A DNA stretch of 64,000 nt from CBDVBZ01 sp965372355 (lineage in GTDB: Bacteria > Krumholzibacteriota > Krumholzibacteriia > WVZY01). The notes below the pieces were generated by a model. The model did not search any database. It saw only the letters and a list, made by a program, of their open reading frames with translations, and was not told the DNA's origin. The position numbers were made by a program, and so were the translations under genes. Where the stretch lies: the NCBI GenBank assembly GCA_965372355.1, contig CBDVBZ010000002.1, forward strand, positions 1-64,000, in the 5' to 3' direction. Below are positions 6,834-15,844 of the stretch, piece after piece (position 1 is the stretch's first letter; the number at the start of each line of letters is the position of its first letter).

Positions 6834-9800
6834 GATGTCGGCCTCCGGATCCTGTGGGCCAATTGATAGAGAATTGGTGTAAAGAAAAGCGTGAGGGCCG
6901 TCGTGACGAACAGCCCTCCGATGATCGTTATGGCCAACGGTCGTTGAAGCTGTTCTCCGCCGCCCATTCCGATCGCCATAGGAATCATGGCGAGGATCGT
7001 GGTTGCACTGGTCATGAGGATCGGACGGAGTCTGAGACGGCTGGCCATCAGAATCGCCTCGTAACCGTCGACGCCCTCGGATCGCAGCCGACGCATTGTA
7101 TCCACTTTGATGATCGCGTCGTTCACTGCAATTCCCAACAAAGCAACCATCCCGATCAGGGATAAGATATTGATCGATCCGTTCGTGATCGCGATGGTCA
7201 CGAGTGCGCCGGCGGCGCCGAGCGGCAGAACCGCCGCAATGAGCATGGGATCCACAAACGACTCGAACTGTGCGGCAAGGATCATATAGACGAGCAGGAC
7301 GGCGAGAAGCATTGCCCAACCGAGATCGCGGAAACTCTGCACCATCTCTCGCCGCTCACCGCCTTCCACGATTCTTACACCGGTCGGCAGATCCATATCC
7401 GCGGCAACCAGCCGCGCCTGGTGCCAGGCGTCGTCCACCGACCCGCCCCGCAGATCGGCGGAGATCGTGACCATGCGCTGCTGATTGCGGCGCGTCAACT
7501 CGCGTAACGGTCGCTCCTCGCTTAGCGAGATGAATTTCCTGAGCGGTACCGTCTCGCCTGTGGTGAGGCGGATCGGTGCGTTGAGCGCGCCTCCGAGATC
7601 GCGGCGCTGGTCGCGGGGGAACCGGACCGCGATGTCGATCCTCTGATCGACTTCGTTGAACGTCGTTGCCTCGACCCCGCTGATGCGGTTGCGAAGCTCA
7701 CGCGCTACCCGGGTCGGATCGAGACCGCTCCTGAGGATTTCCTCGGTGTCGAGGTGGACGACGAGATTGGGTGTGCCGATCACTCGGTCTACATGGAGAT
7801 CGGCCATCATCTCGTCGTCGGTGAGCCTCCGCATCAGCTCATCGGCCACATCGAACGCCTCCAGTGGGTCCTCCGAGACAATACCGATGCTGAACGGGGC
7901 CTCGTCGCTCGCCAGGAGCTCGCGAAGACCGATGCCCTCGTCGTGAAACACATACGACACACCCGGCATCGCGTTGAGCTTGCTGGTGAAATCCCGCTGA
8001 ATCTTCAAGCCACGTTGTCGCGATCCACGTCCCGGTTCCAGGATCACACGGATCTGTGCGGTGTTGGGTCCGGTGTATTCCTTGTATGACGCCAACGTCT
8101 GATCGGTCTGCCCAACCTGACTGAACACCGTCTTGACATCGTCGTCCGCATCGAGCCAGTCGGCGAGCGCCGCAACGGTCACGATGGTCTCCTCGAGGGG
8201 GGTGCCGCTCGGGAGCTCGATCTCCGCGCGGAGATCACCAGATGTGCGTTCGGGCATAAAACTGCGCTGGAGGTTCTTGCCGACGAATCCCGCAGCAGCA
8301 AGCGCGACGACCAGAATCGTGAGCAGCGCAACAGGATGCCGGAGCGACCGAACGAGCAGTCGATGGTAGACGCGATAACCGGCCTGATAGATGTTCTCGA
8401 ACAGACGGAAAAGACCACGGGGCACCTCATCGCCTCGAGCCAACAACCTCGCCGAGATCATCGGTTGCAACAAGAGCGCTGTGCCCAGCGAGACCAGGAG
8501 AGAGAATGTCACCGCGAGAGCTTGATCCCGAAAAAACGCTCCGGCAATCCCGGGTACATAGACGACGGGGAAGAAGACGGCAACCGTTGTGAGTGTGGCG
8601 GCGAGCACGGGGCGCGCGACCTCGCTGGTGCCGACGACCGCGGATTCGGCAATGAGACGGCGGCTGTCCAGTGAGGTTATCTCGCCACTCTTGGGTCGCT
8701 TCCCACGTCGGTCGGCGATGTGACGGTTGATGTTCTCGAGAACAACGATGGCGTTGTCGACCAGCATCCCTGCCGCCAACGAAAGGCCACCGAGGCTCAT
8801 CAGGTTGAGTTTAACGTTTGCGAAATACAGAAACGCAAACGTGATCGTGATGGAGACCGGGATGGAAACACCGACGACAATCGGACTCCGGAAATCACGA
8901 AGAAACACAAAGAGAACCAGAAAGGCAAGACAGGCGCCTACGATGAGTGACTGTACGAGACCTCGAAAAGAAGCACGGACGTACTCCGCGTCCCGGTAGA
9001 CGAACTCGTATTTGAAGTCACCATAGTCCTCGCTGAGGACGTCGAGCGACCGGTCGATCTCGCGGGCGACCTGGATCGTGTTTGCGTCGGGCTCCTTGTA
9101 GATGAGAAGCGACACGACCGGCTGGCTGCGGACGAGTGTGGCCCCTTTGGGTTCTTTTACCGTGTCGATGACCCGCGCGACATCGGACACGCGGATCGAC
9201 GATTGACCAACGCGAACGATGTCCGTAGCCTCGATGTCTTTGAGCGACTCGTATTCGCCCGATATGCGAAGACTCAAATGAAGCGGACCGCGTCTGATCT
9301 TGCCACCGGGGAACGAGATATTGCTTCTCGCCAGCGCGAGCTGAATGTCCTCCACGGTAACTCCGTAGATCGACATCTTTTCTACGTCCGGTTCGACCAG
9401 AATCTCGCGGTCTGCGCCGCCCACCACTTCTGCCTGGCTGATCCCGTCCACCTGCTGCAATGCCGGCTTGACGACCTCGCGGGTGAACTCGGTGATCGAT
9501 TGCAGGTCGTCGCCGTCTCCCTCCAGGGTCAGGATGCTGATCGGACGTGACAGCGGATCCCATCTGAGAATCACCGGCCGCTCCGCGTCTTCGGGGAAAT
9601 CATCTCGAAACGCGACCCGGTCGACCGCCTCTCGAAGGTGAAGGTTGGCGAAGTCCATCTGCGTGCCCCACTCGTACTCGACCGTAATGATCGATACGCC
9701 TTCACGAGTTCGTGATACGACTCGACGGACTCCCGAGAGCGCCGTGACGACCTCCTCGATCGGCTGCGTGACGAGCCGCTCGAGATCTTCGGCGGGGATA

Positions 9801-9952
9801 TCTTCGTAGGACGTGATGACCGTCAAGCGGGGATACGTGATTGAGGGGAGCAGATCGACTGGGAGACGCCAGTAGCTGAGAGCGCCGATCAAAACCAGCG
9901 CAAGAAACAGCATACTGACAGCAATCGGGCGCTGGATGACGAGACGCAGCAT
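6830..9952 (-). CDS. RND-family efflux permease (HAE1/AcrB-like)
   Basis: This 1040-residue permease has the canonical RND size and order: TM1 (MLRLVIQRPIAVSMLFLAL), first porter loop, TM2-TM6 with the proton-relay motif GMLVDNAIVVLENINRH in TM4, TM7, second porter loop, then TM8-TM12 with GIAVNDAIIKVDTMRR in TM10. DLLPSITYPRLTV and QPIEEVVTALSGV are family signatures. It would exchange protons for export of drugs, lipids or other amphiphiles. It follows the adaptor gene by 3 bp and overlaps the next permease by 4 bp, so the two permeases may form a heteromeric pump like MdtB/MdtC (inference). Confidence 0.95.
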   Translation of the reverse strand: MLRLVIQRPIAVSMLFLALVLIGALSYWRLPVDLLPSITYPRLTVITSYEDIPAEDLERLVTQPIEEVVTALSGVRRVVSRTREGVSIITVEYEWGTQMDFANLHLREAVDRVAFRDDFPEDAERPVILRWDPLSRPISILTLEGDGDDLQSITEFTREVVKPALQQVDGISQAEVVGGADREILVEPDVEKMSIYGVTVEDIQLALARSNISFPGGKIRRGPLHLSLRISGEYESLKDIEATDIVRVGQSSIRVSDVARVIDTVKEPKGATLVRSQPVVSLLIYKEPDANTIQVAREIDRSLDVLSEDYGDFKYEFVYRDAEYVRASFRGLVQSLIVGACLAFLVLFVFLRDFRSPIVVGVSIPVSITITFAFLYFANVKLNLMSLGGLSLAAGMLVDNAIVVLENINRHIADRRGKRPKSGEITSLDSRRLIAESAVVGTSEVARPVLAATLTTVAVFFPVVYVPGIAGAFFRDQALAVTFSLLVSLGTALLLQPMISARLLARGDEVPRGLFRLFENIYQAGYRVYHRLLVRSLRHPVALLTILVVALAAAGFVGKNLQRSFMPERTSGDLRAEIELPSGTPLEETIVTVAALADWLDADDDVKTVFSQVGQTDQTLASYKEYTGPNTAQIRVILEPGRGSRQRGLKIQRDFTSKLNAMPGVSYVFHDEGIGLRELLASDEAPFSIGIVSEDPLEAFDVADELMRRLTDDEMMADLHVDRVIGTPNLVVHLDTEEILRSGLDPTRVARELRNRISGVEATTFNEVDQRIDIAVRFPRDQRRDLGGALNAPIRLTTGETVPLRKFISLSEERPLRELTRRNQQRMVTISADLRGGSVDDAWHQARLVAADMDLPTGVRIVEGGERREMVQSFRDLGWAMLLAVLLVYMILAAQFESFVDPMLIAAVLPLGAAGALVTIAITNGSINILSLIGMVALLGIAVNDAIIKVDTMRRLRSEGVDGYEAILMASRLRLRPILMTSATTILAMIPMAIGMGGGEQLQRPLAITIIGGLFVTTALTLFFTPILYQLAHRIRRPTS

Positions 9953-9955
9953 GGC

Positions 9956-11302
9956 TTAGTTCACATGGCTCCAGGGATCGCGAACGGGGACGGTCTTCTT
10001 GACTTTGACCTTGGCGTCGTGAGAAAGCGTCAGGTGGTTGTTTATGATAACGCGATCGCCGGGCGACAGCGAGCCACCCTGCAACACCTGGTCGACTTCC
10101 ACCACATCATCGTTCTGCCGACCCAGCTGCAGATAGACCCACTTCGCCCGTTTGTCCTCAACCTTGAATAGAAGCGGCCGGCCGTCGCGCGTCAGTATGG
10201 CTTCCTTGGGTACGAGCAAACGGTTGGGGAATCTCTGCCCCGAAATGATGGCGCGCACGTACATCCCGGGTCTGATTTTACCGCCGGCGTTTTTCAGTCG
10301 AAGGAGTACCTGACAGGTCCGGCTGTCGCGATCGAAACGCGGACTAATCACGTCAACCGTGACGTCGAGCGTGTCATGCAGCGCGGGAATCGCCAGCAAC
10401 GCCGTTCTGCCGATATCCAGAAAACCGATGTCGGATTCGAGCACTCCCACCTCGGCTTCGAGGTCGGTGTTGTTGACGAGGGTGCAGATCGTTTGCCCGA
10501 TCGTGACATGTTCTCCATCGCTAAGCAGAAGCCCCGTGACCACCCCGGAGAAGGGAGCACGGATCTCTGTGCGTTCGAGGTTGATACGTGCCCGCTCGAG
10601 GGCGGCGCGTGCGGTCGCCACACCGCTGCGTGATGCGAGGATGTCGAGACGATAGTGGCCGTCCTTGACCGCTGCGACGTCCAGTGCGATTTCTCGGGCC
10701 AGCCGCTCCTCGCGCGTGATGACACCCTTTTTTTCGAGCCTTTGGAGTTCCTCGATCTGCGTCTGCAGCTCGGTGGGGCGATCGGGAACATCGAACGACT
10801 CCTCCTCGATTGCGAGCAGGCTGATTGCCCTGACATAGCTCGCACGAGCCTCCTCGGCAGCCACTTCGTATTCGCGGTCGTCTAGTTTGACGATCAGCTG
10901 GCCCTTGCGTAGGGCCTGGCCCTCGCGTGCGTGGGTTTTGACGATCGGGCCGGCAATCTGGGTCCGGATCTCGGTTGAGTGACGAGCGCGGACCGTCCCT
11001 TCCGCGATCACGGGGATAATGAGATCGCCGCGATACGCCTCGGCGACGTTGACCGATGTGGTCCGCTCGCGCGGTTTCTTCTTCTTTTTTGATTTCTCGG
11101 CCGTCGAATCGGCGGAGGCAGACCCGTCAGCCTTGTCTCCGCCGGATTCGTCGGATGATGCGGCCTGGGTGCTGTCGGCGCCGTCAGCCGTACCCCCAGA
11201 GCCGCAGCCGATCAGGGGAAAACCCAAGAGCGCCACGACCAGCAGGGCTGGAAAGGCACTTAAGAAAGCACTCGAGACGCGGGGTGTAGTTGCCATTGTC
11301 AT
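9956..11302 (-). CDS. RND periplasmic adaptor (membrane fusion) lipoprotein
   Basis: The 448-residue protein has a signal peptide with lipobox PLIGC. A low-complexity Ser/Asp/Lys linker follows (about residues 38-80), then the HlyD/AcrA architecture: barrel-sandwich half (VIAEGTVRARHSTEIRTQI), a helical hairpin (about 140-230) and the second lipoyl half (APFSGVVTGLLLSDGEHV). Beta-barrel and membrane-proximal domains complete it. It would bridge the two downstream permeases to an outer-membrane channel, but no TolC-like gene is in this cluster. Two in-frame ATGs (11302 and 11296) are possible, neither with a clear Shine-Dalgarno. It sits 43 bp downstream of the propeller gene and 3 bp upstream of the permease. 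Confidence 0.93.
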   Translation of the reverse strand: MTMATTPRVSSAFLSAFPALLVVALLGFPLIGCGSGGTADGADSTQAASSDESGGDKADGSASADSTAEKSKKKKKPRERTTSVNVAEAYRGDLIIPVIAEGTVRARHSTEIRTQIAGPIVKTHAREGQALRKGQLIVKLDDREYEVAAEEARASYVRAISLLAIEEESFDVPDRPTELQTQIEELQRLEKKGVITREERLAREIALDVAAVKDGHYRLDILASRSGVATARAALERARINLERTEIRAPFSGVVTGLLLSDGEHVTIGQTICTLVNNTDLEAEVGVLESDIGFLDIGRTALLAIPALHDTLDVTVDVISPRFDRDSRTCQVLLRLKNAGGKIRPGMYVRAIISGQRFPNRLLVPKEAILTRDGRPLLFKVEDKRAKWVYLQLGRQNDDVVEVDQVLQGGSLSPGDRVIINNHLTLSHDAKVKVKKTVPVRDPWSHVN

Positions 11303-11345
11303 TGTTAGTTACATGTCTCGTTCTGCGAGACCAAGGTCATCCGGT

Positions 11346-12641
11346 CTACCGGGCGAGCGTGAGGAAATCACCCTCGATCTGGTAGCATATCACACCCATC
11401 GGTTCGGGCTCTTCCTCTTCGCCGACGTCGAGCGACTGACCGCCGGAGAAGAGACCGATGTACGCCTGCAAGAGATCGTTAACCACGTAGAGTTTATCTC
11501 CGACAAAGTAGTAACCATCGGTGAGTGGATCGCCCTCACCCTGCAGAGTCACCTGGCGGATGAGCCGGCCCTCGCGGTCGAAAACATCGAACACGCCCAG
11601 CGACTCTTCTGGGTGATCGCGGGAACCTTCGCTCGTCAGCACCCAGAGGCTGCCGTCATCGCGCACGAAGATGCCCTCGATATCTTTTGTGTAGTCTTCG
11701 ATGCGGACCTCGCCGTTGAATTGCGCTGCAAACATGCCGTACAGATCACTGGCAATCCGCTTCTCTTCGTCGGTGCGTTTGCGGTGTGTGTACTCGCGCT
11801 CGATGATGCGGTCGACCGAACCATCCGGATTCCACACGTGTACGCGGTAGTCCGGATACGTGGTTGCCGCATACACCCTGCCGTCACGACCCACCAGCCA
11901 TCGCCTGTCGAATGTGTCCCACGTTGCTTCTTCCATCACGGCCTTGGCCATCACGATGGTTCGTGTGTCCTCGCAGTACCGAGCCGTTTCTTTGCCATCG
12001 GCGCTTATCGAGGCGAGATAACGTGTCTGCTGCCACTGACCCTCGCCGAAGCTAGCCTCGGCCGCCGCCAGGACGACGTTATCGTCCCCCGCCTGACCGC
12101 CAACGAGCGTGAGGAATGCGCCGTCCTGACCCTTGGGGATCGGGTGCTCACCGGCCGGTTCTCCTTCCGGGGTCAACAGGACTATCTTGCCGGGCTGAAT
12201 CTGCATGACAGCGATGTTCCCGTCGTCGGTAAAGAACATGCTCATCGGAAGCCGAAACTCGCCCGGTCCCTCGCCCTCACGGCCAATCGAACGGATGAAA
12301 TCACCGTCTGCGGAGAAGATCTTGACTTCGGCAAGCTGCGCGTCGAGGAGACAGATGTTTCCCGCCCGGTCGGCCATGATCTGGACGATTACGCCGAAGA
12401 ACTCATCCTCGTCATCCGTGTCGCCACCGATCCGCCAGAGTTCCTCGAGCTCGGCCGTCGTCGCCTCTTCCTTGGGGTCGGCCGGGTTCATCATGTGCTT
12501 GACGCCTTCTTTGGTGACTTCCTGGCCCTGCCACTCACCGGCCGAGACGGGTCCCGCCAGGATGGCAAAAACGACGCAAAACGCCAGCGCGATAGCGAGT
12601 ACCCGGCCGGCGACGACGGATCGCTGATTGTTCGAATTCAT
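11346..12641 (-). CDS. Secreted 6-bladed beta-propeller protein
   Basis: The 431-residue protein has an N-terminal signal peptide (VLAIALAFCVVFAILAGPVSAG). Repeated propeller blades follow, with phrases such as ADRAGNICLLDAQLAEVKIFSADGDFIRSIGREGEGPGEF, typical of the 6-bladed/NHL-like family of FCB bacteria. Function is unknown; the fold usually binds ligands or carbohydrates in the periplasm or on the surface. AAAGGAG lies 6 bases before the ATG. It is first in an apparent four-gene minus-strand unit with the RND adaptor and permeases, which suggests but does not prove a shared role. Confidence 0.8.
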   Translation of the reverse strand: MNSNNQRSVVAGRVLAIALAFCVVFAILAGPVSAGEWQGQEVTKEGVKHMMNPADPKEEATTAELEELWRIGGDTDDEDEFFGVIVQIMADRAGNICLLDAQLAEVKIFSADGDFIRSIGREGEGPGEFRLPMSMFFTDDGNIAVMQIQPGKIVLLTPEGEPAGEHPIPKGQDGAFLTLVGGQAGDDNVVLAAAEASFGEGQWQQTRYLASISADGKETARYCEDTRTIVMAKAVMEEATWDTFDRRWLVGRDGRVYAATTYPDYRVHVWNPDGSVDRIIEREYTHRKRTDEEKRIASDLYGMFAAQFNGEVRIEDYTKDIEGIFVRDDGSLWVLTSEGSRDHPEESLGVFDVFDREGRLIRQVTLQGEGDPLTDGYYFVGDKLYVVNDLLQAYIGLFSGGQSLDVGEEEEPEPMGVICYQIEGDFLTLAR

Positions 12642-12963
12642 GCTCGACTCCTTTCAAGGTGCCTCACGACGGACATCATTCGTACGTGCGGAAAATCGGA
12701 ATGTTACGAGAAAAGATGCGCTTCGAAGTGGTGCTGTGGCTGTCTGTTCCCTTCCTACACATCGACAGGCGGGTTTATTCAAAACGAGGCATCAGTATGG
12801 AAGGATCGTACCCGATTCTTGCGGGGTTTCAAAGCACTTAAGGGCTCGCGCGAGGCGCTTCCCCGGACCCTGCACCCACGTCGCTCCCTTCTCACGACAG
12901 GCGGCTAACCGCACGGCGCTCGCTGCCGCTGCGCGCTCAACGCGGCGCCTCCGCCGCGGTGGC

Positions 12964-13034
12964 GGATCCTCGCTCGCCTGTCCTCTGAAAGAGGGTCCTC
13001 GCGAAAGGGTCCTGTGGAAGACCTCACACGCTCG
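12964..13034 (+). repeat. Dispersed intergenic repeat, copy A
   Basis: The block contains CCTGTCCTCTGAAAGAGG followed by GTCC, the same 22 bases found at 38123-38192. It then continues with weaker similarity through a CACA..GCTCG ending shared with the copies at 38 kb and 55 kb. Confidence 0.65.
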
Positions 13035-13142
13035 CCAGTCGAAGCCCGCGGCCCAGTGGACAAGCGTAACCTACTGTCGATAATGTCATAACGGCGTGTA
13101 GTGCGCGCCCCCGGTGCGTGCGAACGGCGGGTGGGTTTGCCG

Positions 13143-13172
13143 TTGACCCCGTCCAAACCTCTGAGGTATCAT
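13143..13172 (+). promoter_or_regulatory. Sigma-70-type promoter for the OmpA lipoprotein gene
   Basis: TTGACC at 13143-13148 and TATCAT at 13167-13172 are separated by 18 bp. This predicts a start near 13179 and a leader of about 70 nt with AGGAGGAG before the gene. Confidence 0.6.
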
Positions 13173-13247
13173 GACGCGTTTTCAGTGACGTCCGGGATTC
13201 GGTTTGCGGTCGATCAAAGGCCGCGCACTCAGGAGGAGATGTTTGTT

Positions 13248-13874
13248 ATGCGGCGAAATATGTGGATGTTGCTAGGTATCGTGGTCGCGCTGGTTGCCAC
13301 GGGATGCAGCGGAAAATACAAGCAACAGGTGGCCGACCAGGAAACCGAGATCAGCCAGCTTCAGCAGAAGGTCCAGGAACTCGAGAGCCAGGTTACTGAG
13401 GAGCAGCGGCGGGCGGATGAGCTCTCCAACGAGATGGCGGAGGCGCTATCGGAGTATAGGGCCAAGGAGCAGGTGTGGCTCGAGCAGAAGGAGAACCGGT
13501 CGATCATCAATGTGTCAGATGTCATCTTGTTCCACTCGGGCAGTTCCGACATGACCGATGAGGGCAAGACGCTCGTCGACAAGATCGTCGGGGTTGCGTC
13601 CAAGCACTCGGATCGCATGGTCATGATTGAGGGGCACACGGACAACGTGCCCATCGGGGCGAGCATCAAGGACAAGTACCAGTCGAACTGGGAGCTGGCC
13701 TCGGGTCGCGCCTGTTCGGTGCTTCGCTACATGTATTGGAAACACAAGATGAATCCGGAGCAGTTGTCGGCGGTTGGATACGGCGAGTACAAGCCTATCG
13801 CAGACAACGATACGCCCGAAGGCCGATCCAAGAACCGGCGGGTGACTTTCGTCATCGGTCCGATGGAGGACTAG
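13248..13874 (+). CDS. OmpA-family peptidoglycan-binding lipoprotein with coiled coil
   Basis: The 208-residue protein has a lipoprotein signal (MLLGIVVALVATGC). A heptad-rich coiled coil follows at about residues 25-85 (ETEISQLQQKVQELESQV), then an OmpA/MotB C-terminal domain at about 95-205. The domain shows the EGHTDNVPI core, the diaminopimelate-contacting NWELASGRA stretch and the terminal RSKNRRVTFVI. It would anchor the outer membrane to the cell wall; the GHTDNVPI wording is closest to MotB/OmpA-like proteins. ATG 13248 was chosen: AGGAGG at 13231-13236 is too close to the ATG at 13239 but well placed for this one. A terminator follows the gene. Confidence 0.92.
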   Translation: MRRNMWMLLGIVVALVATGCSGKYKQQVADQETEISQLQQKVQELESQVTEEQRRADELSNEMAEALSEYRAKEQVWLEQKENRSIINVSDVILFHSGSSDMTDEGKTLVDKIVGVASKHSDRMVMIEGHTDNVPIGASIKDKYQSNWELASGRACSVLRYMYWKHKMNPEQLSAVGYGEYKPIADNDTPEGRSKNRRVTFVIGPMED

Positions 13875-13901
13875 CCGGTCGAGTGGTCCTTGGAGTTTCG
13901 G

Positions 13902-13935
13902 AAAAGCCCTCATGTCCTTAGTGTGGGGGCTTTTT
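13902..13935 (+). terminator. Intrinsic terminator after the OmpA lipoprotein gene
   Basis: AAAAGCCCTCAT pairs with GTGGGGGCTTTT around an 8-nt loop (12 bp including G-U pairs). The stem runs into TTTTT, and the hairpin starts 28 bp after the stop codon. Confidence 0.85.
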
Positions 13936-14008
13936 CGTTGAATGCACAGGTGCATTTGCGTGTACGTCGCTCATGAGTTGCTGTGTCTCTGGTGAATGAG
14001 GTCATCCG

Positions 14009-15841
14009 ATGCGTTTTGTTTTTATGAGGATCATTGCCGTTCTTCTTTTGTGTCTGCCCGCTTCGGGTATGGCAAAGTCCTACGGAATAGAGAGGATCGC
14101 CGTTGATGCCGAAGTGGCGAGCGATGGTGCGCTTCATGTTAGCGAAGAGATCACGTATAGATTCAGCGGTAAGTTCTCGTTTGCGTTTCGGGAGATTCCG
14201 CTGGCTGCCGGAGAGAGTATTTCCGATATCCGGGTGAGCGAGGGCGGGCGGGGGTTCGCTCTGTCGTCGAGCGAGGACCCGTCGACGTTCAGCGTCGTCA
14301 AGCCGCGTGGACGTGTGAAAATCAAATGGTTCTACCGCGCGAGAAACGAGCGCCGGACATTCCGGATCTCCTACACACTTCACGGTGTCGTGAAACGGTA
14401 TCCCGACGTCGCCGAGCTCTATCACAAGTTTCTCGGGGAGGACTCGGACCGGGCGATCGGGCAGGTCACGGTCAAACTGCGACTGCCCGGCGGCGTCGAA
14501 CCGTCGCAAGTGCGGGCCTGGGTTCACGGGCCCGTTCTGTTGAACGGCACCGTAACCATCAACACCGACGGAACCATAAGCATGGATGTCGCACCGCTGC
14601 CGAGATGGGCGTACTGGGAGGGACGGGTGTTGTTTCCCTCGGAGGCGTTGAGCGGCGTACCATTGGCCGCTGAGACACCGCGGCGTCAGGTGGTCATGGA
14701 TGAAGAACAGGTTTGGGCCGAGGGAGCGAATCGGAGGCGCGAGGCTCGAATCACGGCGATCGAGGAGGGACGGGCGGAGCGGGAAGTGCTTCGAAAAAGG
14801 GCACGCACGTATCTGCCTGTGTCAATCCTTGTCGCCATTCTGGGGCTTGCGTTGTGGTTTCTGGCGTTTCGCACGCACGGGTGGCCGCACAGCGTGAGAT
14901 CGCTGACAGCCCGCGGTGATATCCCAAGCGATCACCGGCCCGCGATCGTCTCGTACCTTTTGACTCGAACTGTCGGGGGGCCGGCGATCGTAGCCACGCT
15001 GCTCGATCTGGCCGATCGAGGTTATTTTACCATCCGTGAGACGACGAAGGTGAAGTCGACGTTCTTTGGCCGGCGCGAGGAAAAGGACTACCGCTTCGAA
15101 CGTACGGAGAAGCTCTGGAAGGATCTCGAGCCCTACGAACTCGATCTGGCGGAGTTTCTCATTACGGAGGTCGGGGATGTGACGGGCTTCTCGATGTCGG
15201 GCTTGAAGAAGACGGCGTCGAAAAGCCGCAGCAAGTTCCTCAAGTGGTTTCGGGAATGGATCAAGAGCGTCAAGAAAGTCGGTGAGACGTTCGATTTCTA
15301 CGAACCGTATGCGAAGGGAGCGATGATCCGGAATGCTGGCGTGGGTGTCGTGATGATCGTGCTCGGTGCCTTCTTCTGTTTTCATTCTGGATCGCCCGCG
15401 GGGGTGCCGGCGATTGCGGGCGGGGTCATCGTCGCCATTCTGACAGTTGCGCTTACGCGGCGTACCATAGAGGGGAGACGCATCCGGTTGGCATGGGGGG
15501 ATTTTCACAAACATCTGAAGCAGATATCGAAGGGGCTCGGACCGGTCCGCCTCGATTCGCACGAATGGTCACGTTATCTCGGGGTGGCGATCATCTTTGG
15601 GTTGCACAAGAAACTCCTGCCCAAACTCGAGTACGTCGACAAAAACGGTGCCGTGACGTTTCCAGTCTGGTACTACGGGGCCCTGGGTGGTTCGGGTGAC
15701 GGGTTGACGTCGCTCGCCGACGGTTTAACGACGATGGTGAGCTCGGTGACCACCACGGTGAGCTCGGCGTCCGGCACCGGAGGTGGGGCAAGTGTGGGTG
15801 GTGGTGGAGGAAGCGGGGGAGGCAGTGTTGGTGCGGGGTAG
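14009..15841 (+). CDS. DUF2207 membrane protein
   Basis: The 610-residue protein has a signal peptide (MRIIAVLLLCLPASGMAKS). A large extracytoplasmic DUF2207 domain follows (IERIAVDAEVASDGALHVSEE, YRARNERRTFRISYTLHG), with one TM helix near residues 268-290. A cytoplasmic-type region (DLADRGYFTIRE), further TM helices near 445-485 and a glycine-rich C-terminus complete it. This matches the YciQ-like layout including the Gly tail. Function is unknown; family members sit in the membrane and are often linked to stress or envelope. GAGG 7 bases upstream supports the ATG. The hydrolase gene follows after 3 bp, so the two are likely co-transcribed. Confidence 0.88.
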   Translation: MRFVFMRIIAVLLLCLPASGMAKSYGIERIAVDAEVASDGALHVSEEITYRFSGKFSFAFREIPLAAGESISDIRVSEGGRGFALSSSEDPSTFSVVKPRGRVKIKWFYRARNERRTFRISYTLHGVVKRYPDVAELYHKFLGEDSDRAIGQVTVKLRLPGGVEPSQVRAWVHGPVLLNGTVTINTDGTISMDVAPLPRWAYWEGRVLFPSEALSGVPLAAETPRRQVVMDEEQVWAEGANRRREARITAIEEGRAEREVLRKRARTYLPVSILVAILGLALWFLAFRTHGWPHSVRSLTARGDIPSDHRPAIVSYLLTRTVGGPAIVATLLDLADRGYFTIRETTKVKSTFFGRREEKDYRFERTEKLWKDLEPYELDLAEFLITEVGDVTGFSMSGLKKTASKSRSKFLKWFREWIKSVKKVGETFDFYEPYAKGAMIRNAGVGVVMIVLGAFFCFHSGSPAGVPAIAGGVIVAILTVALTRRTIEGRRIRLAWGDFHKHLKQISKGLGPVRLDSHEWSRYLGVAIIFGLHKKLLPKLEYVDKNGAVTFPVWYYGALGGSGDGLTSLADGLTTMVSSVTTTVSSASGTGGGASVGGGGGSGGGSVGAG

Positions 15842-15844
15842 ACG

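Larger units (their letters stand above)
12642..13247. other. 606-bp divergent intergenic region
   Basis: No convincing gene is present. The region holds the Shine-Dalgarno of the minus-strand propeller gene, GC-rich sequence at 12840-12990, one copy of the dispersed intergenic repeat (12964-13034) and the promoter of the OmpA-lipoprotein gene. Open frames across it lack start signals and family resemblance. Confidence 0.6.

Noticed and set aside
6834..7319. 162-codon N-terminal extension of the second RND permease
   Set aside because: The extension is antisense-frame sequence inside the upstream permease and Arg/His-rich. The family N-terminus MIRFFVRHP starts at 6833 with an ATGA overlap.
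11019..12908. 629-codon plus-strand open frame opposite the adaptor and propeller genes
   Set aside because: It is antisense to two well-supported genes. It has no signal peptide, domain or Shine-Dalgarno, and its composition is what a high-GC shadow frame gives.
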